From the NCBI RefSeq assembly GCF_019800665.1, contig NZ_JAHVKO010000003.1:744001-808000 (forward strand): 64,000 nucleotides of DNA. Reading direction: 5' to 3'. Numbering within the stretch: the first letter of the stretch is position 1; each line of letters begins with the position of its first letter. This document shows positions 27,042 to 36,815 of the stretch, piece after piece. The translations under genes were made by a program, and so were the position numbers. Under the pieces are notes generated by a model. It searched no databases and was not told the origin of the DNA. It saw nothing but the letters and a program-made list of their open reading frames with translations. This stretch comes from Microbulbifer agarilyticus. GTDB taxonomy: Bacteria > Pseudomonadota > Gammaproteobacteria > Pseudomonadales > Cellvibrionaceae.

Positions 27042-27507
27042 GGTGGTCGGATTCCTGTAAACGCTGAGGGCACTCGGGGACAAATTCCCGGAATGCGTTA
27101 ACGCTCAAAAATAGCAAAGTGGATCGGACGAACGGATCCGTATTCATTCTGGGGCGGCGTGGTGGATGACCAGCCGTTCCCGCGTTCGACGTTCAGTAAT
27201 AATGGTGTGGCAAAGTGAACTTGCCCAATTGCCGGCGCGACACCGTCGTTGTGACCCCACCGAAAGATCGAGTCTGTGGGGGCGCCAGTCGGCGCGCATC
27301 TTAGCAACAGCAGTGTTTACGGGCAATTCGCGGGTTTGGGGGGCTAAATGTGCTGAGGTAACCACAAATTTGTGAGATATATCCTGTTTCAGGCAGCTTG
27401 GCGCTATTTTTTTCTGTGAGTTGGGCCGTCGGGCGGGCCAGATTGGGGATTTGCGCCATACTCGTTGAATAACTAAATAATGCGACAGGGCCCGAAGGAT
27501 CGCGGCC
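27042..27507. other. Intergenic region between gcvP and the GGDEF gene
   Basis: This 466-base divergent region must hold promoters for both genes. I see no riboswitch, repeat or additional gene with coding character. A GAAGGA ribosome site at its right end serves the GGDEF gene. Confidence 0.5.
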
Positions 27508-29283
27508 GTGCGTATCCACTCCCAGGGAATAAGGGATTTCACCGTGTTGCCACAGGCAAATTTCAACTCGCTGCGCGTTAAGGCCTGCCTTTCCTCGGCA
27601 ATGCTGGTGGTAGCCGTGTGCCTGTTTTTCATCCTGCTGGGTAACGGCAGCCTGCAGTCCCTGATGTCCAAAAACCGCGAGCAGCGGCACCTTAATTTTC
27701 AGTTTCAGGTATCCGGCCTGCTGCAGCAATCCCGCGAGGAGCTGGTGCGGCTCGCGGAGCTGATTGCGCTCAGCCCCCGTGGGCGTATCTCATCCCAGAG
27801 CGAATTAGGTAAGGCGCTGGACCGGCAGTGGGAGCTGCTGCAACAAACTTGGGTGCTGCACTCGCTCAAAGTCTATGACGCCGACAGCCAGCTGGTAGAC
27901 AGCTGGGGCGCGCCGCAGCGCAAGTTGCGCCCGGGGCAGGTGGCGCAGGTTTTGCTGGGCGGGCAGCCATTGGAGCTGGTGCATTGTGACCCTGTGTGTG
28001 TGCAAAGCCTGGCGCTGCCTATGCGCGCACGTGCTGGTGACTATGTGTTGCAGTTGGAGCGGCCACTGGTCAAAGCCCTGCAGCGGTTTCGCGAAATGAC
28101 TGGCACCGACATTGGTATTCTCTCGGCGGTGCGGGAGCAGGCGCCAGCCAATAGCGGCGGTATTTATCTGGCGAACTGGCAGCGTGAAATCCTGTCTCTG
28201 ACTTCCCGCGAACGGGTACTACCGCTGCTCGATCGGGTTGCCGCGGATGTGCCGAACTTATCCGGACTGAAGCGGGCAAGGGTGTACGAGCTGGATGAGC
28301 GCCAGTTTGATATCCGCACCATGCGCATGGATGTGCACGATGAAGGCCCGCAGTTTGTGTTTATTGAAGATGTGTCAACTCAGGTGGAACACATCAGCGA
28401 GTCGGTAAAGGTCTTGTTCCTGTTCGCGGTGCTGGGGGCGCTGATTTTCAGTGCGGCGGTGGCGGGGATTTTGTGGGGCCCCATTGTCCGCTTGCGCCGG
28501 CTGGCACAGGCGCTGCCGCTACTGACCAACGGGCGCTTTGGCGATGCCCGTCAGTTAATTCGGCCGGTGAAAAAAAATCTGGAAAAGTTCGACGAGCTGG
28601 ATGTGCTCGATACCACCGGCCATGCGGTGTGTGATCAGCTGGAAGATATGAACGACATGGTCACCCGTAAAACGGCCCAGCTCGAGCAGATCGCTATGCA
28701 CGACAGCCTTACCGGGCTAGACAACCGGTACAGTTTGATCGAGCAACTGGAGTTCCACCTGGAGCTGGCGCGGCATCAACCGGGTGCCGTGCAACAGTTA
28801 GGGTATTTGTTTTTTATCGACCTGGATGACTTCAAACAGGTGAATGACACTTTGGGGCATCAGGGCGGCGATGAGCTATTGTGTGTGATTGCCCGCCGCC
28901 TGCTCAGCGTAATGCGCTCTGGCGATATAGTGGCGCGTCTCAGCGGCGACGAATTCTGTGTGTTTGTGCGCGATGCGGAGGGCGATAGTTACCGGATTCT
29001 TGCGGAAAAATTGCTGAATACGGTGGCCCAGCCGGTGAAGATTGGCGACAACCTGGTCACCGTCACCATGAGTATTGGCGTGGTCGCGGTCGAAGGTAAG
29101 GGGGAGACGCTCGAGGCCATTCTGCAAAAAGCCGACATGGCGATGTACCACGCCAAGCGTCATGGGAAAAACAAATTCCAAATCTACGATGTATCACTGC
29201 CAACGCTGGCCGCTGATGTGCAAGGCGATGCCAAAGGTGATGTAGTGCGTCCGCTGGAGCTGGTTAACTCCAATAAAAATTAA
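27508..29283 (+). CDS. Membrane-bound diguanylate cyclase (GGDEF)
   Basis: The protein would make cyclic di-GMP from two GTP. After a first membrane helix (about 25-50) comes a periplasmic sensor region of about 240 residues, a second helix (about 301-325), a HAMP-like linker, and a GGDEF domain (about 395-570). The active-site motif reads SGDEF (479-483) instead of GGDEF, a tolerated variant, with DLDDFKQVND upstream. RSGD at 470-473, five residues before the motif, fits an intact inhibitory I-site. There is no EAL domain. The start is a GTG at 27508 after GAAGGA. The sensed signal is unknown. Confidence 0.9.
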   Translation: MRIHSQGIRDFTVLPQANFNSLRVKACLSSAMLVVAVCLFFILLGNGSLQSLMSKNREQRHLNFQFQVSGLLQQSREELVRLAELIALSPRGRISSQSELGKALDRQWELLQQTWVLHSLKVYDADSQLVDSWGAPQRKLRPGQVAQVLLGGQPLELVHCDPVCVQSLALPMRARAGDYVLQLERPLVKALQRFREMTGTDIGILSAVREQAPANSGGIYLANWQREILSLTSRERVLPLLDRVAADVPNLSGLKRARVYELDERQFDIRTMRMDVHDEGPQFVFIEDVSTQVEHISESVKVLFLFAVLGALIFSAAVAGILWGPIVRLRRLAQALPLLTNGRFGDARQLIRPVKKNLEKFDELDVLDTTGHAVCDQLEDMNDMVTRKTAQLEQIAMHDSLTGLDNRYSLIEQLEFHLELARHQPGAVQQLGYLFFIDLDDFKQVNDTLGHQGGDELLCVIARRLLSVMRSGDIVARLSGDEFCVFVRDAEGDSYRILAEKLLNTVAQPVKIGDNLVTVTMSIGVVAVEGKGETLEAILQKADMAMYHAKRHGKNKFQIYDVSLPTLAADVQGDAKGDVVRPLELVNSNKN

Positions 29284-29531
29284 ACGCAAAGAAAATTGCG
29301 TCAGCGCGTGATTAGTGCCACGTATTTCATCCTCCTCACGCGGCGCCTCCTCCCCCTCTAGTCTATCTTTTTATTATGCCATTCCGATTTGCACGCCGGT
29401 GCCAGAAAGGGACACTGGATTCCAGGCGAGGAATGGCAAATTCCACGAAATATCATTTCAGAATTTGGGGACGTCTCGTAGCCGGACCAAAAGTCCGCCG
29501 AGCAGGTATTGCAAGGTTACTCACTCGCATC

Positions 29532-29771
29532 ATGGCGCGAAAAATTTACACCACGGACGATCAACTACTGGGCAGCTATCTGCAGAATCTTTTGCAGTCT
29601 GCCGGCTATTCGGTTTTGACGCAAAAAACCCGGGTGGAGTCAGCTCCGGGTGGGCAGGGATTTGGCGCGGGGAATTTGAATTGGAATTCCGAGCTCTGGC
29701 TGATCCGCGATGCGGACCTCGCCAGTGCCCAGCAGGTGTTGCAGCAGGCACTTTCCAGGGAAAGCGCCTGA
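29532..29771 (+). CDS. DUF2007-like small protein
   Basis: The 79-residue product MARKIYTTDDQLLGSYLQNLLQ... resembles the DUF2007 family of small proteins, sometimes called putative signal transducers: a beta-alpha-beta start, a QSAGYSV strand, and an ELWLIRDADLASAQQVL end. The open frame extends back to 29376, but the upstream part is basic and low in coding character, so the internal ATG at 29532 is preferred. The ribosome site is weak. About 250 bases before it, after the GGDEF gene, hold nothing I recognise. The function of the family is not well established. Confidence 0.65.
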   Translation: MARKIYTTDDQLLGSYLQNLLQSAGYSVLTQKTRVESAPGGQGFGAGNLNWNSELWLIRDADLASAQQVLQQALSRESA

Positions 29772-29814
29772 CGCGGTTCTTCTTTATCTTTTTCCTGAGT
29801 TACATTTTCTCGCG

Positions 29815-31551
29815 TTACATCTTCTCAAGAGTCTCGATGCCCAGCAGGCCCAGGCCGGTAGACAGGGTACGCGCCACCAGGTCGCACAACTGCAGGCGGC
29901 TCTGCTTCTCTTCTTCTGTCACACCTTCTTTCAGCACCGGGCAGGCCTCGTAAAAGGCCATGTAGGCGCTCGCCAGCTCATACAGGTAAGTACACAGCAC
30001 GTGGGGGAAGGTGTCTTTCGCCACCTGATCCAGTACTTCACCAAACTGATTCAGTTTGATGGCCAGCGCGCGTTCCGCGTCGGTTCCCAGAGTAATAGCA
30101 CCGGTCAGCGCGGATGGCTCAATGCCGGCGCGACGGAAGATGCTGCGTACACGGGTGTAGGCATACTGCAGGTAAGGCGCGGTGTTGCCTTCGAACGCCA
30201 GCATGGCATTCCAGTTGAATACGTAATCGTTGGTGCGGGTCTTGCTCAGGTCCGCGTACTTCACCGCGCCGATACCAACCACGCGGCCGATCTCGGCCTG
30301 CTCCTCGGCACTCAGCTCCGGATTTTTGCCGGCCACCAGTGCAGTGGCACGCTCCACCGCTTCGTCCAGCAGCGCGGCCAGTTTCACGGTGCCACCGCTA
30401 CGGGTTTTGAAAGGCTTGCCGTCGTCGCCCATCATGGTGCCGAAGGCGCAGTGTTCCAAAGTCTGGCTGTCGGCGATGTAGCCCGCCTTGCGCGCCACGG
30501 TAAAGGCCTGCTGCAGGTGCAGGGACTGGCGCGCGTCGACCACGTACAGGATGCGGTTGGCCTTCAGGACGTTGGCGCGATAGCGAATAGCCGCCAGGTC
30601 GGTGGTGGCGTAGAGGTAGCCACCGCCTTTCTTCTGGATGATCACTACGCTCGGGTTGCCTTCCTTGTCGGCCATTTCCGGCAGGAAGGCCACAATCGCG
30701 CCCTGGTCTTCCACCGCGATACCGCGGTCCACCAGGTCTTTCACCAGTACCGGCAGGTCGTCGTTGTACTGGCTCTCGGCGTATACGTCTTCCCGCTTCA
30801 GGGTGACACCCAGCTTCTCGTAGATTTCTTCCGCGTGGCTGATGGAGATGTCGATAAAACGCTGCCACAGCTTCAGGCAGTCGGCGTCACCACCCTGCAG
30901 TTTCACCACATATTCGCGGGCGCGGTCGGCAAAGCCTTCCTCTTCATCGAAGCGCACCTTGGCTTCGCGGTAGAAGACTTCCAGGTCTGCCAGGGCTACT
31001 TCCGCGTCCTGGTTTTCCATCTGGTCTGCTAGGTGGGCCAGCAGCATACCGAACTGGGTGCCCCAGTCGCCCATATGGTTCTGGCGCACAACTTTGTGCC
31101 CCTGGAACTCCAGCAGGCGGGCGAGGGCGTCGCCGATGATGGTGGTGCGCAGGTGGCCCACGTGCATCTCTTTGGCGAGGTTGGGGTGGGAGTAATCCAG
31201 TACCACGGTCTCGGGGCTGGCGACGGCGGCGATGTTCAGGCGCTCATCGGCACGCGCAGCGGCCAGGGTTTCGCCCAGCCAGGCTTCCTTCAGATGAATA
31301 TTGATAAAGCCGGGGCCCGCGACCTCGACCTTCTCGATCATGGGCTGCTCGCCCAGATTCTCGATGATCTTGGCGGCCAGCTCACGTGGGTTAGTGCCCA
31401 CTTTCTTGGCCGCAGCCATGGCACCGTTGGCCTGATAGTCGCCAAAGCCCGCCTTCTTGGCAGGGGCAACCGCCGGGCTGCACCCCGCGGGAATACCCGC
31501 GTTGGTCATGGCGGTCTGGAAAATGTCGTTAAGCTGCTGGCGAATATTCAT
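29815..31551 (-). CDS. argS: Arginine-tRNA ligase
   Basis: ArgS charges tRNA-Arg with arginine. The 578-residue protein is the usual bacterial length. It has the N-terminal Add-1 domain (about 1-110), the class I signature as HVGH (130-133) in [16 protein letters not shown], and a C-terminal anticodon-binding domain ending in [13 protein letters not shown] canonical KMSKS is absent, as is common in Arg[14 protein letters not shown] occupies its place. It is divergent from sbcB, with 138 bases between the starts. Confidence 0.97.
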   Translation of the reverse strand: MNIRQQLNDIFQTAMTNAGIPAGCSPAVAPAKKAGFGDYQANGAMAAAKKVGTNPRELAAKIIENLGEQPMIEKVEVAGPGFINIHLKEAWLGETLAAARADERLNIAAVASPETVVLDYSHPNLAKEMHVGHLRTTIIGDALARLLEFQGHKVVRQNHMGDWGTQFGMLLAHLADQMENQDAEVALADLEVFYREAKVRFDEEEGFADRAREYVVKLQGGDADCLKLWQRFIDISISHAEEIYEKLGVTLKREDVYAESQYNDDLPVLVKDLVDRGIAVEDQGAIVAFLPEMADKEGNPSVVIIQKKGGGYLYATTDLAAIRYRANVLKANRILYVVDARQSLHLQQAFTVARKAGYIADSQTLEHCAFGTMMGDDGKPFKTRSGGTVKLAALLDEAVERATALVAGKNPELSAEEQAEIGRVVGIGAVKYADLSKTRTNDYVFNWNAMLAFEGNTAPYLQYAYTRVRSIFRRAGIEPSALTGAITLGTDAERALAIKLNQFGEVLDQVAKDTFPHVLCTYLYELASAYMAFYEACPVLKEGVTEEEKQSRLQLCDLVARTLSTGLGLLGIETLEKM

Positions 31552-31689
31552 AAATGGGCGTTATCCCGTGGACGTTCTGGACAATATAGAAGAAGGCGGG
31601 ATTTTAATGGGCAGCGGTGGCTTTGCAACCTGCGCGGTGCACTCCAGCTGGGGTAACATGGCGCCAATTGAAGGAATCAGGGGGAAGAC

Positions 31690-33141
31690 ATGTCCGGCAA
31701 ACCGTCTGGCACCACGCTGTACTGGCACGATTACGAGACCTGGGGCGTAGACCCGGGTGCGGATAAACCCTCCCAGTTCGCCGGTATTCGCACCGATGAG
31801 GAGCTGAATATCGTCGGCGACCCGCTGATGATTTACGCCAAGCCCACCAGCGATTGCCTGCCCCAGCCCATGGCTGCACTGGTAACCGGGCTGGCGCCAC
31901 AGAAGGCGTTTGCGGAAGGGCTGCCGGAAATTGAGTTTATCCAGAAGATCCTCGATGAGCTGGGTGCACCGGGTACTTGCGGGGTGGGATACAACAGCCT
32001 GCGCTTTGACGATGAGGTGACCCGCCACACCCTGTACCGCAATCTGCTCGACCCCTATGAGCGCGAGTGGAAGTCCGGCAACAGCCGCTGGGACATCATT
32101 GATATGGTGCGCCTCACCTATGCGCTGCGCCCCGAGGGTATCGTCTGGCCCGAGCGCGATGGTGCAGACGGTACCCGGGTACCTTCTTTCCGCTTGGAGG
32201 AGCTGACCGCCGCCAACGGCATCAGCCACGAGGGGGCGCACGACGCACTCTCCGATGTACGCGCCACCATCGATATGGCGCGCCTGATCCGCGACAAGCA
32301 GCCCAAGCTCTACGACTATGTGTACAAGCTGCGCCGCAAGCAGGAAGTGGCGAAGATCCTCAACCCGCGCGAGCGCAAGCCCTTGCTGCACATCTCCGGC
32401 AAGGTGCCCGCCAGCCACGGTCACCTGACCTACGTGCTGCCCCTGGCTATGCACCCGGTGAACCGCAACGCGGTCATTTGTGCCAACCTGGCCATGGATT
32501 CGCAACCGATTCTGGACCTGGATGCGGAGGCGCTGCGCGAGCGCCTGTACACCTCGCGGGATAAGCTCGCGGAAGGGGAGCTGCCCGCGGGCCTGAAGTT
32601 GATCCATATGAACCGCTGCCCGGTGCTGGCGCCGGCCAACATGCTGTCGGATGAACGCGCCGCCGAACTCAAGATCGACAAGGAGGCCTGTCGGGCCAAC
32701 TGGCAGGCACTGCAGGGGCTGGATCTAACAGAAAAGCTTCATCAGGTGTTTCTCGATGGTGAGTTCCCGAAAAAAGATGTGGAGGCACGGCTCTACGACG
32801 GCTTTATGAACGATGCCGACCGCGATACCTGCCGGCAGCTGCACAATGCGCTGACCAGTCGAGGCCCGGAAGCGCTGGCGGCAGAGGTGCCATTTTCCGA
32901 TCCGCGCCTGCCGGAGCTACTCTTCCGCCTGCGCGCGCGCAACTTCCCGCATACCCTGAATGAGGAAGAGCAGGAGCGCTGGGAAGAGTGGCGCTACCAG
33001 CGCCTGACGGACCCCCAGTTTGGCGCCAGTATTACCATGGAGCCGTACTTTGAGGAGATTGCGCGCCTGCGGGAGGAGTACCCGGAGCGCAATGCGCTGC
33101 TGGATCAACTGGAAGCTTGGGGCGACGCGCTGCTGGGCTAA
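31690..33141 (+). CDS. sbcB: Exodeoxyribonuclease I
   Basis: ExoI degrades single-stranded DNA from the 3' end in recombination and mismatch repair. The 483-residue protein starts with the DEDDh motif HDYETWG (Asp14, Glu16), and the ExoIII histidine motif EGAHDALSDVRAT is near 180-192. The C-terminal half matches the ExoI-specific SH3-like and helical extension in length. It precedes pyrB by 126 bases on the same strand; no functional link is evident. Confidence 0.95.
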   Translation: MSGKPSGTTLYWHDYETWGVDPGADKPSQFAGIRTDEELNIVGDPLMIYAKPTSDCLPQPMAALVTGLAPQKAFAEGLPEIEFIQKILDELGAPGTCGVGYNSLRFDDEVTRHTLYRNLLDPYEREWKSGNSRWDIIDMVRLTYALRPEGIVWPERDGADGTRVPSFRLEELTAANGISHEGAHDALSDVRATIDMARLIRDKQPKLYDYVYKLRRKQEVAKILNPRERKPLLHISGKVPASHGHLTYVLPLAMHPVNRNAVICANLAMDSQPILDLDAEALRERLYTSRDKLAEGELPAGLKLIHMNRCPVLAPANMLSDERAAELKIDKEACRANWQALQGLDLTEKLHQVFLDGEFPKKDVEARLYDGFMNDADRDTCRQLHNALTSRGPEALAAEVPFSDPRLPELLFRLRARNFPHTLNEEEQERWEEWRYQRLTDPQFGASITMEPYFEEIARLREEYPERNALLDQLEAWGDALLG

Positions 33142-33267
33142 GTTGTAGCTACTATTCAAGGCGTACTTGTCCAGACGTACTATTCCAAACAGGGCCCGCC
33201 GCGTAGAATACCGCCCGCTAAGCCGCCGGCGATCCCGGCGCAAACCTGTGCATAAAGTGGAGCATCA

Positions 33268-34284
33268 ATGGACTTTATCGGCGCCAATATCCTTTCCGTC
33301 AGCCAGTTTGAGCGTGGCGACATCGACCGAATCTTTACCGTAGCGGACACCATGGTTCCCTACGCGCGCCGGGAAAAAGTGACCCGGGTTCTCGAGGGCG
33401 CGATCCTCGGCAATATGTTTCTCGAGCCCAGCACCCGCACCCGGGTAAGCTTCGGCTGCGCCTTCAACCTGCTCGGCGGCACCGTGCGCGAGACCGTGGG
33501 GGTTTCTGCCAGTGCGATGGCCAAGGGCGAGTCGCTGTACGACACCGCCCGGGTTCTGTCCGGCTATTCCGATGTGATCTGTATGCGTCACCCGCAGGCA
33601 GGCTCGGTTGCCGAGTTTGCCGCTGCCAGCCGGGTGCCGGTGGTGAATGGTGGTGACGGTGCCAATGAGCATCCCACCCAGGCGCTGCTGGACCTGTACA
33701 CCATCCGCAAGGAGCTGGAAGGCAAGGGTGGTTCACTGGATAACTTCCGCATCGCCATGATCGGCGACCTCAAATACGGCCGTACGGTGCACTCCCTGTG
33801 CAAGCTGCTGTGCCTGTTTAAAAGTGTACAGCTGGTATTCGTTTCTCCGGAAGAGCTGGCGATGCCGCCGGCGGTGATCGAAAAACTGCGCGAGGCCGGC
33901 CACCAGGTGACGGTTTCCGACCAACTGGAGCAGTCCATCAAGGCGGTGGATATTGTGTATTCCACCCGCATCCAGGAAGAGCGCTTTGAGTCCCAGGAAG
34001 AGGCGGACCGCTATCGCGGGCGCTTCCGTTTGAACCGGGATATCTTCACCCGCCATGCGGAGCCCAATACGGTGATCATGCATCCGCTGCCGCGGGATTC
34101 CCGCGCGGAAGCCAATGAACTCGACCCGGATCTGAACGAGCACCCGAGCCTGGCTATTTTCCGCCAGACCGACAATGGTCTGCTGGTACGTATGGCTTTG
34201 TTTGCGATGCTGCTGGGGGTGGAAGACAAGGTGGATCAGTACGCGCGGCCGATTACCTGGCAGACGCGGCGGAACCAGATTTGA
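33268..34284 (+). CDS. pyrB: Aspartate carbamoyltransferase catalytic chain
   Basis: PyrB joins carbamoyl phosphate and aspartate in the first committed step of pyrimidine synthesis. The 338-residue chain has the carbamoyl-phosphate loop FLEPSTRTRVSF (about 51-62), HPTQALLDLYTI, and the aspartate-binding MHPLPR near 271-276. It is somewhat longer than the E. coli chain (about 310 residues). Neither pyrI nor a pyrC-like gene is adjacent, so the regulatory partner, if any, is elsewhere. A hairpin terminator follows. Confidence 0.94.
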   Translation: MDFIGANILSVSQFERGDIDRIFTVADTMVPYARREKVTRVLEGAILGNMFLEPSTRTRVSFGCAFNLLGGTVRETVGVSASAMAKGESLYDTARVLSGYSDVICMRHPQAGSVAEFAAASRVPVVNGGDGANEHPTQALLDLYTIRKELEGKGGSLDNFRIAMIGDLKYGRTVHSLCKLLCLFKSVQLVFVSPEELAMPPAVIEKLREAGHQVTVSDQLEQSIKAVDIVYSTRIQEERFESQEEADRYRGRFRLNRDIFTRHAEPNTVIMHPLPRDSRAEANELDPDLNEHPSLAIFRQTDNGLLVRMALFAMLLGVEDKVDQYARPITWQTRRNQI

Positions 34285-34322
34285 CGTAACCAGATTTAAT
34301 GCTTGCGTAGAAAATCAGACAT

Positions 34323-34352
34323 AAAAAAACCGGCAATTTGCCGGTTTTTTTA
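34323..34352. terminator. Bidirectional terminator between pyrB and the aminotransferase gene
   Basis: CCGGCAA and TTGCCGG pair tightly, with seven A before and eight T after. It lies between convergent genes and can serve both. Confidence 0.9.
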
Positions 34353-34378
34353 TTTTTTATGAAGGGTGCGTTGGGCGA

Positions 34379-35653
34379 TCAAGCGTTGGTCAGCGCCTCG
34401 CGCACGGTGGCCAGTTTCACACACAGGGTGAATACCGCCATGGCGGTATCCAGCTCTTCCAGCGGCGGGAAGCTCGGGGCGATGCGGATATTGGTATTTT
34501 CCGGATCTTTGCCATACGGGAAAGTGGCGCCCGCTGGGGTCAGCTTCACGCCCGCTTCTGCGGACAGGCGAATCACTTCAGAGGCAACGCCCGGGCGGGT
34601 GTTGAAGGAAACAAAGTAACCGCCTTGCGGTTTTTCCCATTCGCCCAGATCGGTGTCGGTGAAGTTTTTGTCCAGGTGCTCGAGCACACAGGCAAACTTC
34701 GGACGCAGGATTTCTGCGTGCTTTTGCATGTGTTCTTTCAGCTGGGTCAGCTCCGGGAACAGGCGCGAGTGACGCAGCTGGTTCACCTTGTCCGGGCCGA
34801 TGGTCATGGCAGACATCTGCTGCTTGATGGAGGCCAGGTTAGCGGGGCTTGCGCTTACAAAGGCCACACCAGCACCGGCGTGCGTTACCTTGGAGGTGGA
34901 GGCGAACTGCAGTACCGAATCTGCGGTGTCGTTGCTCAGTGCTGCTTCGCGGATATTTGGCAGGGTTACCTGGTGGTCCAGGTCGTGGATTGCGTACGCG
35001 TTGTCCCAGAAAATACGGAAACCCGGGTTGGCAATCTTACCCAGCTGCGCGAGGCGGTTCACGGTGTCTTCGTCGTAGGTTACGCCGGTGGGGTTAGAGA
35101 ACTTGGGTACACACCACAGGCCGATGATCTGGTCGTCTTCGCGAATCTTCTGTTCCAGCACATCCATGTCCGGACCGGTGGCGGTCATGGGCACGGTGTC
35201 CATGGTGATACCCAGCTGCTCACAGATGGTGAAGTGGCGGTCGTAGCCGGGAACCGGGCACAGGAACTTGGGCGCACTCATGTCTTTCCACGGCTGGTTG
35301 CCGGCAAAGCCGAACAGGTAGCCGGTGAGCACGGCGTGGTACATCAGGGTCAGCGAGCTGTTGCCGCCGGCGAGCACTTCTTCAAACGGTACCTGCAGGA
35401 TGTCCGCACCCAGTTCGCGGGATGCGGCAATACCTTCGAGGCCGCCATAATTGCGGGTATCGGTACCATCGGGGGCACGGTAATCACCGGTCAGAATGCC
35501 GTCGAGGCTGTCGGAAAGGGAAAGCTGATCTGCCGCCGGTTTACCGCGGGTCAGGTCCAGGCTCAGGTTGTGTTGGCAAATTCGCTGGTACTGTTGATCC
35601 AGGTCTTTTTCCCACTGTTGCAGCTGGTCGCGATGAGCGGTTTCGATACGCAC
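34379..35653 (-). CDS. Aminotransferase class I (subgroup Ic aspartate aminotransferase-like)
   Basis: The 424-residue protein is a fold-type I pyridoxal-phosphate enzyme. The segment LDLTRGKPAADQL near the N-terminus, PGYDRHFTICEQLGI in the middle, FSNPTGVTYD, and the lysine in FASTSKVTHAGAG (near 270) match a less common group (Pfam Aminotran_MocR-like) in which biochemically studied members act as aspartate aminotransferases. The likely reaction is therefore aspartate plus 2-oxoglutarate to oxaloacetate and glutamate, but other amino donors are possible. It is monocistronic and convergent with pyrB, whose substrate is aspartate; that neighbourhood may be chance. Confidence 0.85.
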   Translation of the reverse strand: MRIETAHRDQLQQWEKDLDQQYQRICQHNLSLDLTRGKPAADQLSLSDSLDGILTGDYRAPDGTDTRNYGGLEGIAASRELGADILQVPFEEVLAGGNSSLTLMYHAVLTGYLFGFAGNQPWKDMSAPKFLCPVPGYDRHFTICEQLGITMDTVPMTATGPDMDVLEQKIREDDQIIGLWCVPKFSNPTGVTYDEDTVNRLAQLGKIANPGFRIFWDNAYAIHDLDHQVTLPNIREAALSNDTADSVLQFASTSKVTHAGAGVAFVSASPANLASIKQQMSAMTIGPDKVNQLRHSRLFPELTQLKEHMQKHAEILRPKFACVLEHLDKNFTDTDLGEWEKPQGGYFVSFNTRPGVASEVIRLSAEAGVKLTPAGATFPYGKDPENTNIRIAPSFPPLEELDTAMAVFTLCVKLATVREALTNA

Positions 35654-35887
35654 GGACTTTCCCCTTCTCTTGCCAAAATATTTGGCGATTAAATTCGGAG
35701 CGGGAGCTTATCAGCAGTGGGTGGAAGCCGTCATGCTTTCTGTAATTTTTTTACAGAAAAAACGTCAAAATCCGCGGGGATTCGGCAGAAAATTTGTTGC
35801 AGTTGAAACGGACTGTAGCAATGTCCATTCAGTGCCGATTGGCGGAGTTTGGAGTCACTGCTGCCCGTCGCTGAGCAGCATTATTTC

Positions 35888-36757
35888 TCAGTGTTTCTGG
35901 GCTGCCAGATGGCGGAAATCGGAGGCAAATTCCAGCAGGGTTTCTTTCATATGGGCGCGCTGCTCGGGGGTGGTGCTTTCCAATACCTGGGTGGCCAGGG
36001 TTCTCGCCTGGTCGCGTAACGCATCCTGCATCTGACGGTAATCTTTTGGCCACAGGGCCTGAGGGTCGATCAGTAATTCACGCAGCGTCTTTTCGTAGCC
36101 CTGCGGTTTGGTGCGCAAAGTGTCGAGGAAGGTAGTGGTCCAGAGCTCGCGCTGAGCGATTCGGCGTGCGGGGTCAAACTTGGTATTGGCTACCTGTTCG
36201 TCAATCATGGCTTGCTGCCCGGCGGTGAGGTCACCCAGCCAGCGTTCCGCCTGTTTGCGAAACTGCTTCTCGCGTTTGCGCTGTGATTTATCCCATTTCT
36301 TTAGCGATTTCTCCCGCTCTTTGCGCGCGTTTTCCGATAGCTGGTTGATCTGACTCTCGTCCAGCTGCACCAGGATGGGCAGCAGCAGGTCGCTCAGCAT
36401 TACCACGGAGGAATGCCAGAACTCATCGACCTGCTGCTCAATTTTTTCCAGGTTTTCCGGGCTGGCGTCGGGAGAATCAACCTCTGCCGCCAGTTGTTCC
36501 ATGTAGTCGGCATAGCGCGGCAATTGCGTCTGGCGATGCCAGCGATGGAATTCGTCGACGCGCTGGGAGAGAAGCTCTTTTTGTGGGCCTTCCAGGTCTA
36601 GATATTTGTTCAGTGTGCGGTCCATCCACCAGTCGAGGTGACCGTACACCAGGCGCACACTGGAACATCCGGACAGCGACAACAGAAGCAGGGCAAGCAA
36701 CAGGGTGGCGATGCGTGCGCAGTAGCGGGTTCTGTTTGGCAAAATCGCGGTGGTCAT
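35888..36757 (-). CDS. DUF6279-like lipoprotein
   Basis: The protein has a hydrophobic signal with lipobox LSGC (Cys about residue 31 from the chosen start) and a long, highly charged, mostly helical mature part beginning SSVRLVYGHLDWWMDRTLNKYLDL. This pattern matches the DUF6279 family of envelope lipoproteins of unknown function. The frame runs to 36793; the ATG at 36757 is preferred because it gives a signal peptide of usual length, but neither start has a good ribosome site. It is transcribed after the PstS/OmpA-like gene, 58 bases downstream of it, and may share its transcript. Confidence 0.72.
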   Translation of the reverse strand: MTTAILPNRTRYCARIATLLLALLLLSLSGCSSVRLVYGHLDWWMDRTLNKYLDLEGPQKELLSQRVDEFHRWHRQTQLPRYADYMEQLAAEVDSPDASPENLEKIEQQVDEFWHSSVVMLSDLLLPILVQLDESQINQLSENARKEREKSLKKWDKSQRKREKQFRKQAERWLGDLTAGQQAMIDEQVANTKFDPARRIAQRELWTTTFLDTLRTKPQGYEKTLRELLIDPQALWPKDYRQMQDALRDQARTLATQVLESTTPEQRAHMKETLLEFASDFRHLAAQKH

Positions 36758-36815
36758 GGCGTTAAATATAGTTGCTGTAGCGTGCCACCGCATTGGCTAT
36801 GTGCTAAAGGGCCGC

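Noticed and set aside
25383..27101. Long open frame (572 codons) antisense to gcvP
   Set aside because: The gcvP protein is complete on the other strand with all motifs; the antisense product has a His/Gly/Val-rich shadow composition.
27042..27507. Glycine riboswitch before gcvP
   Set aside because: The paired-core sequences typical of glycine aptamers were not found by eye on the - strand; not excluded by computation.
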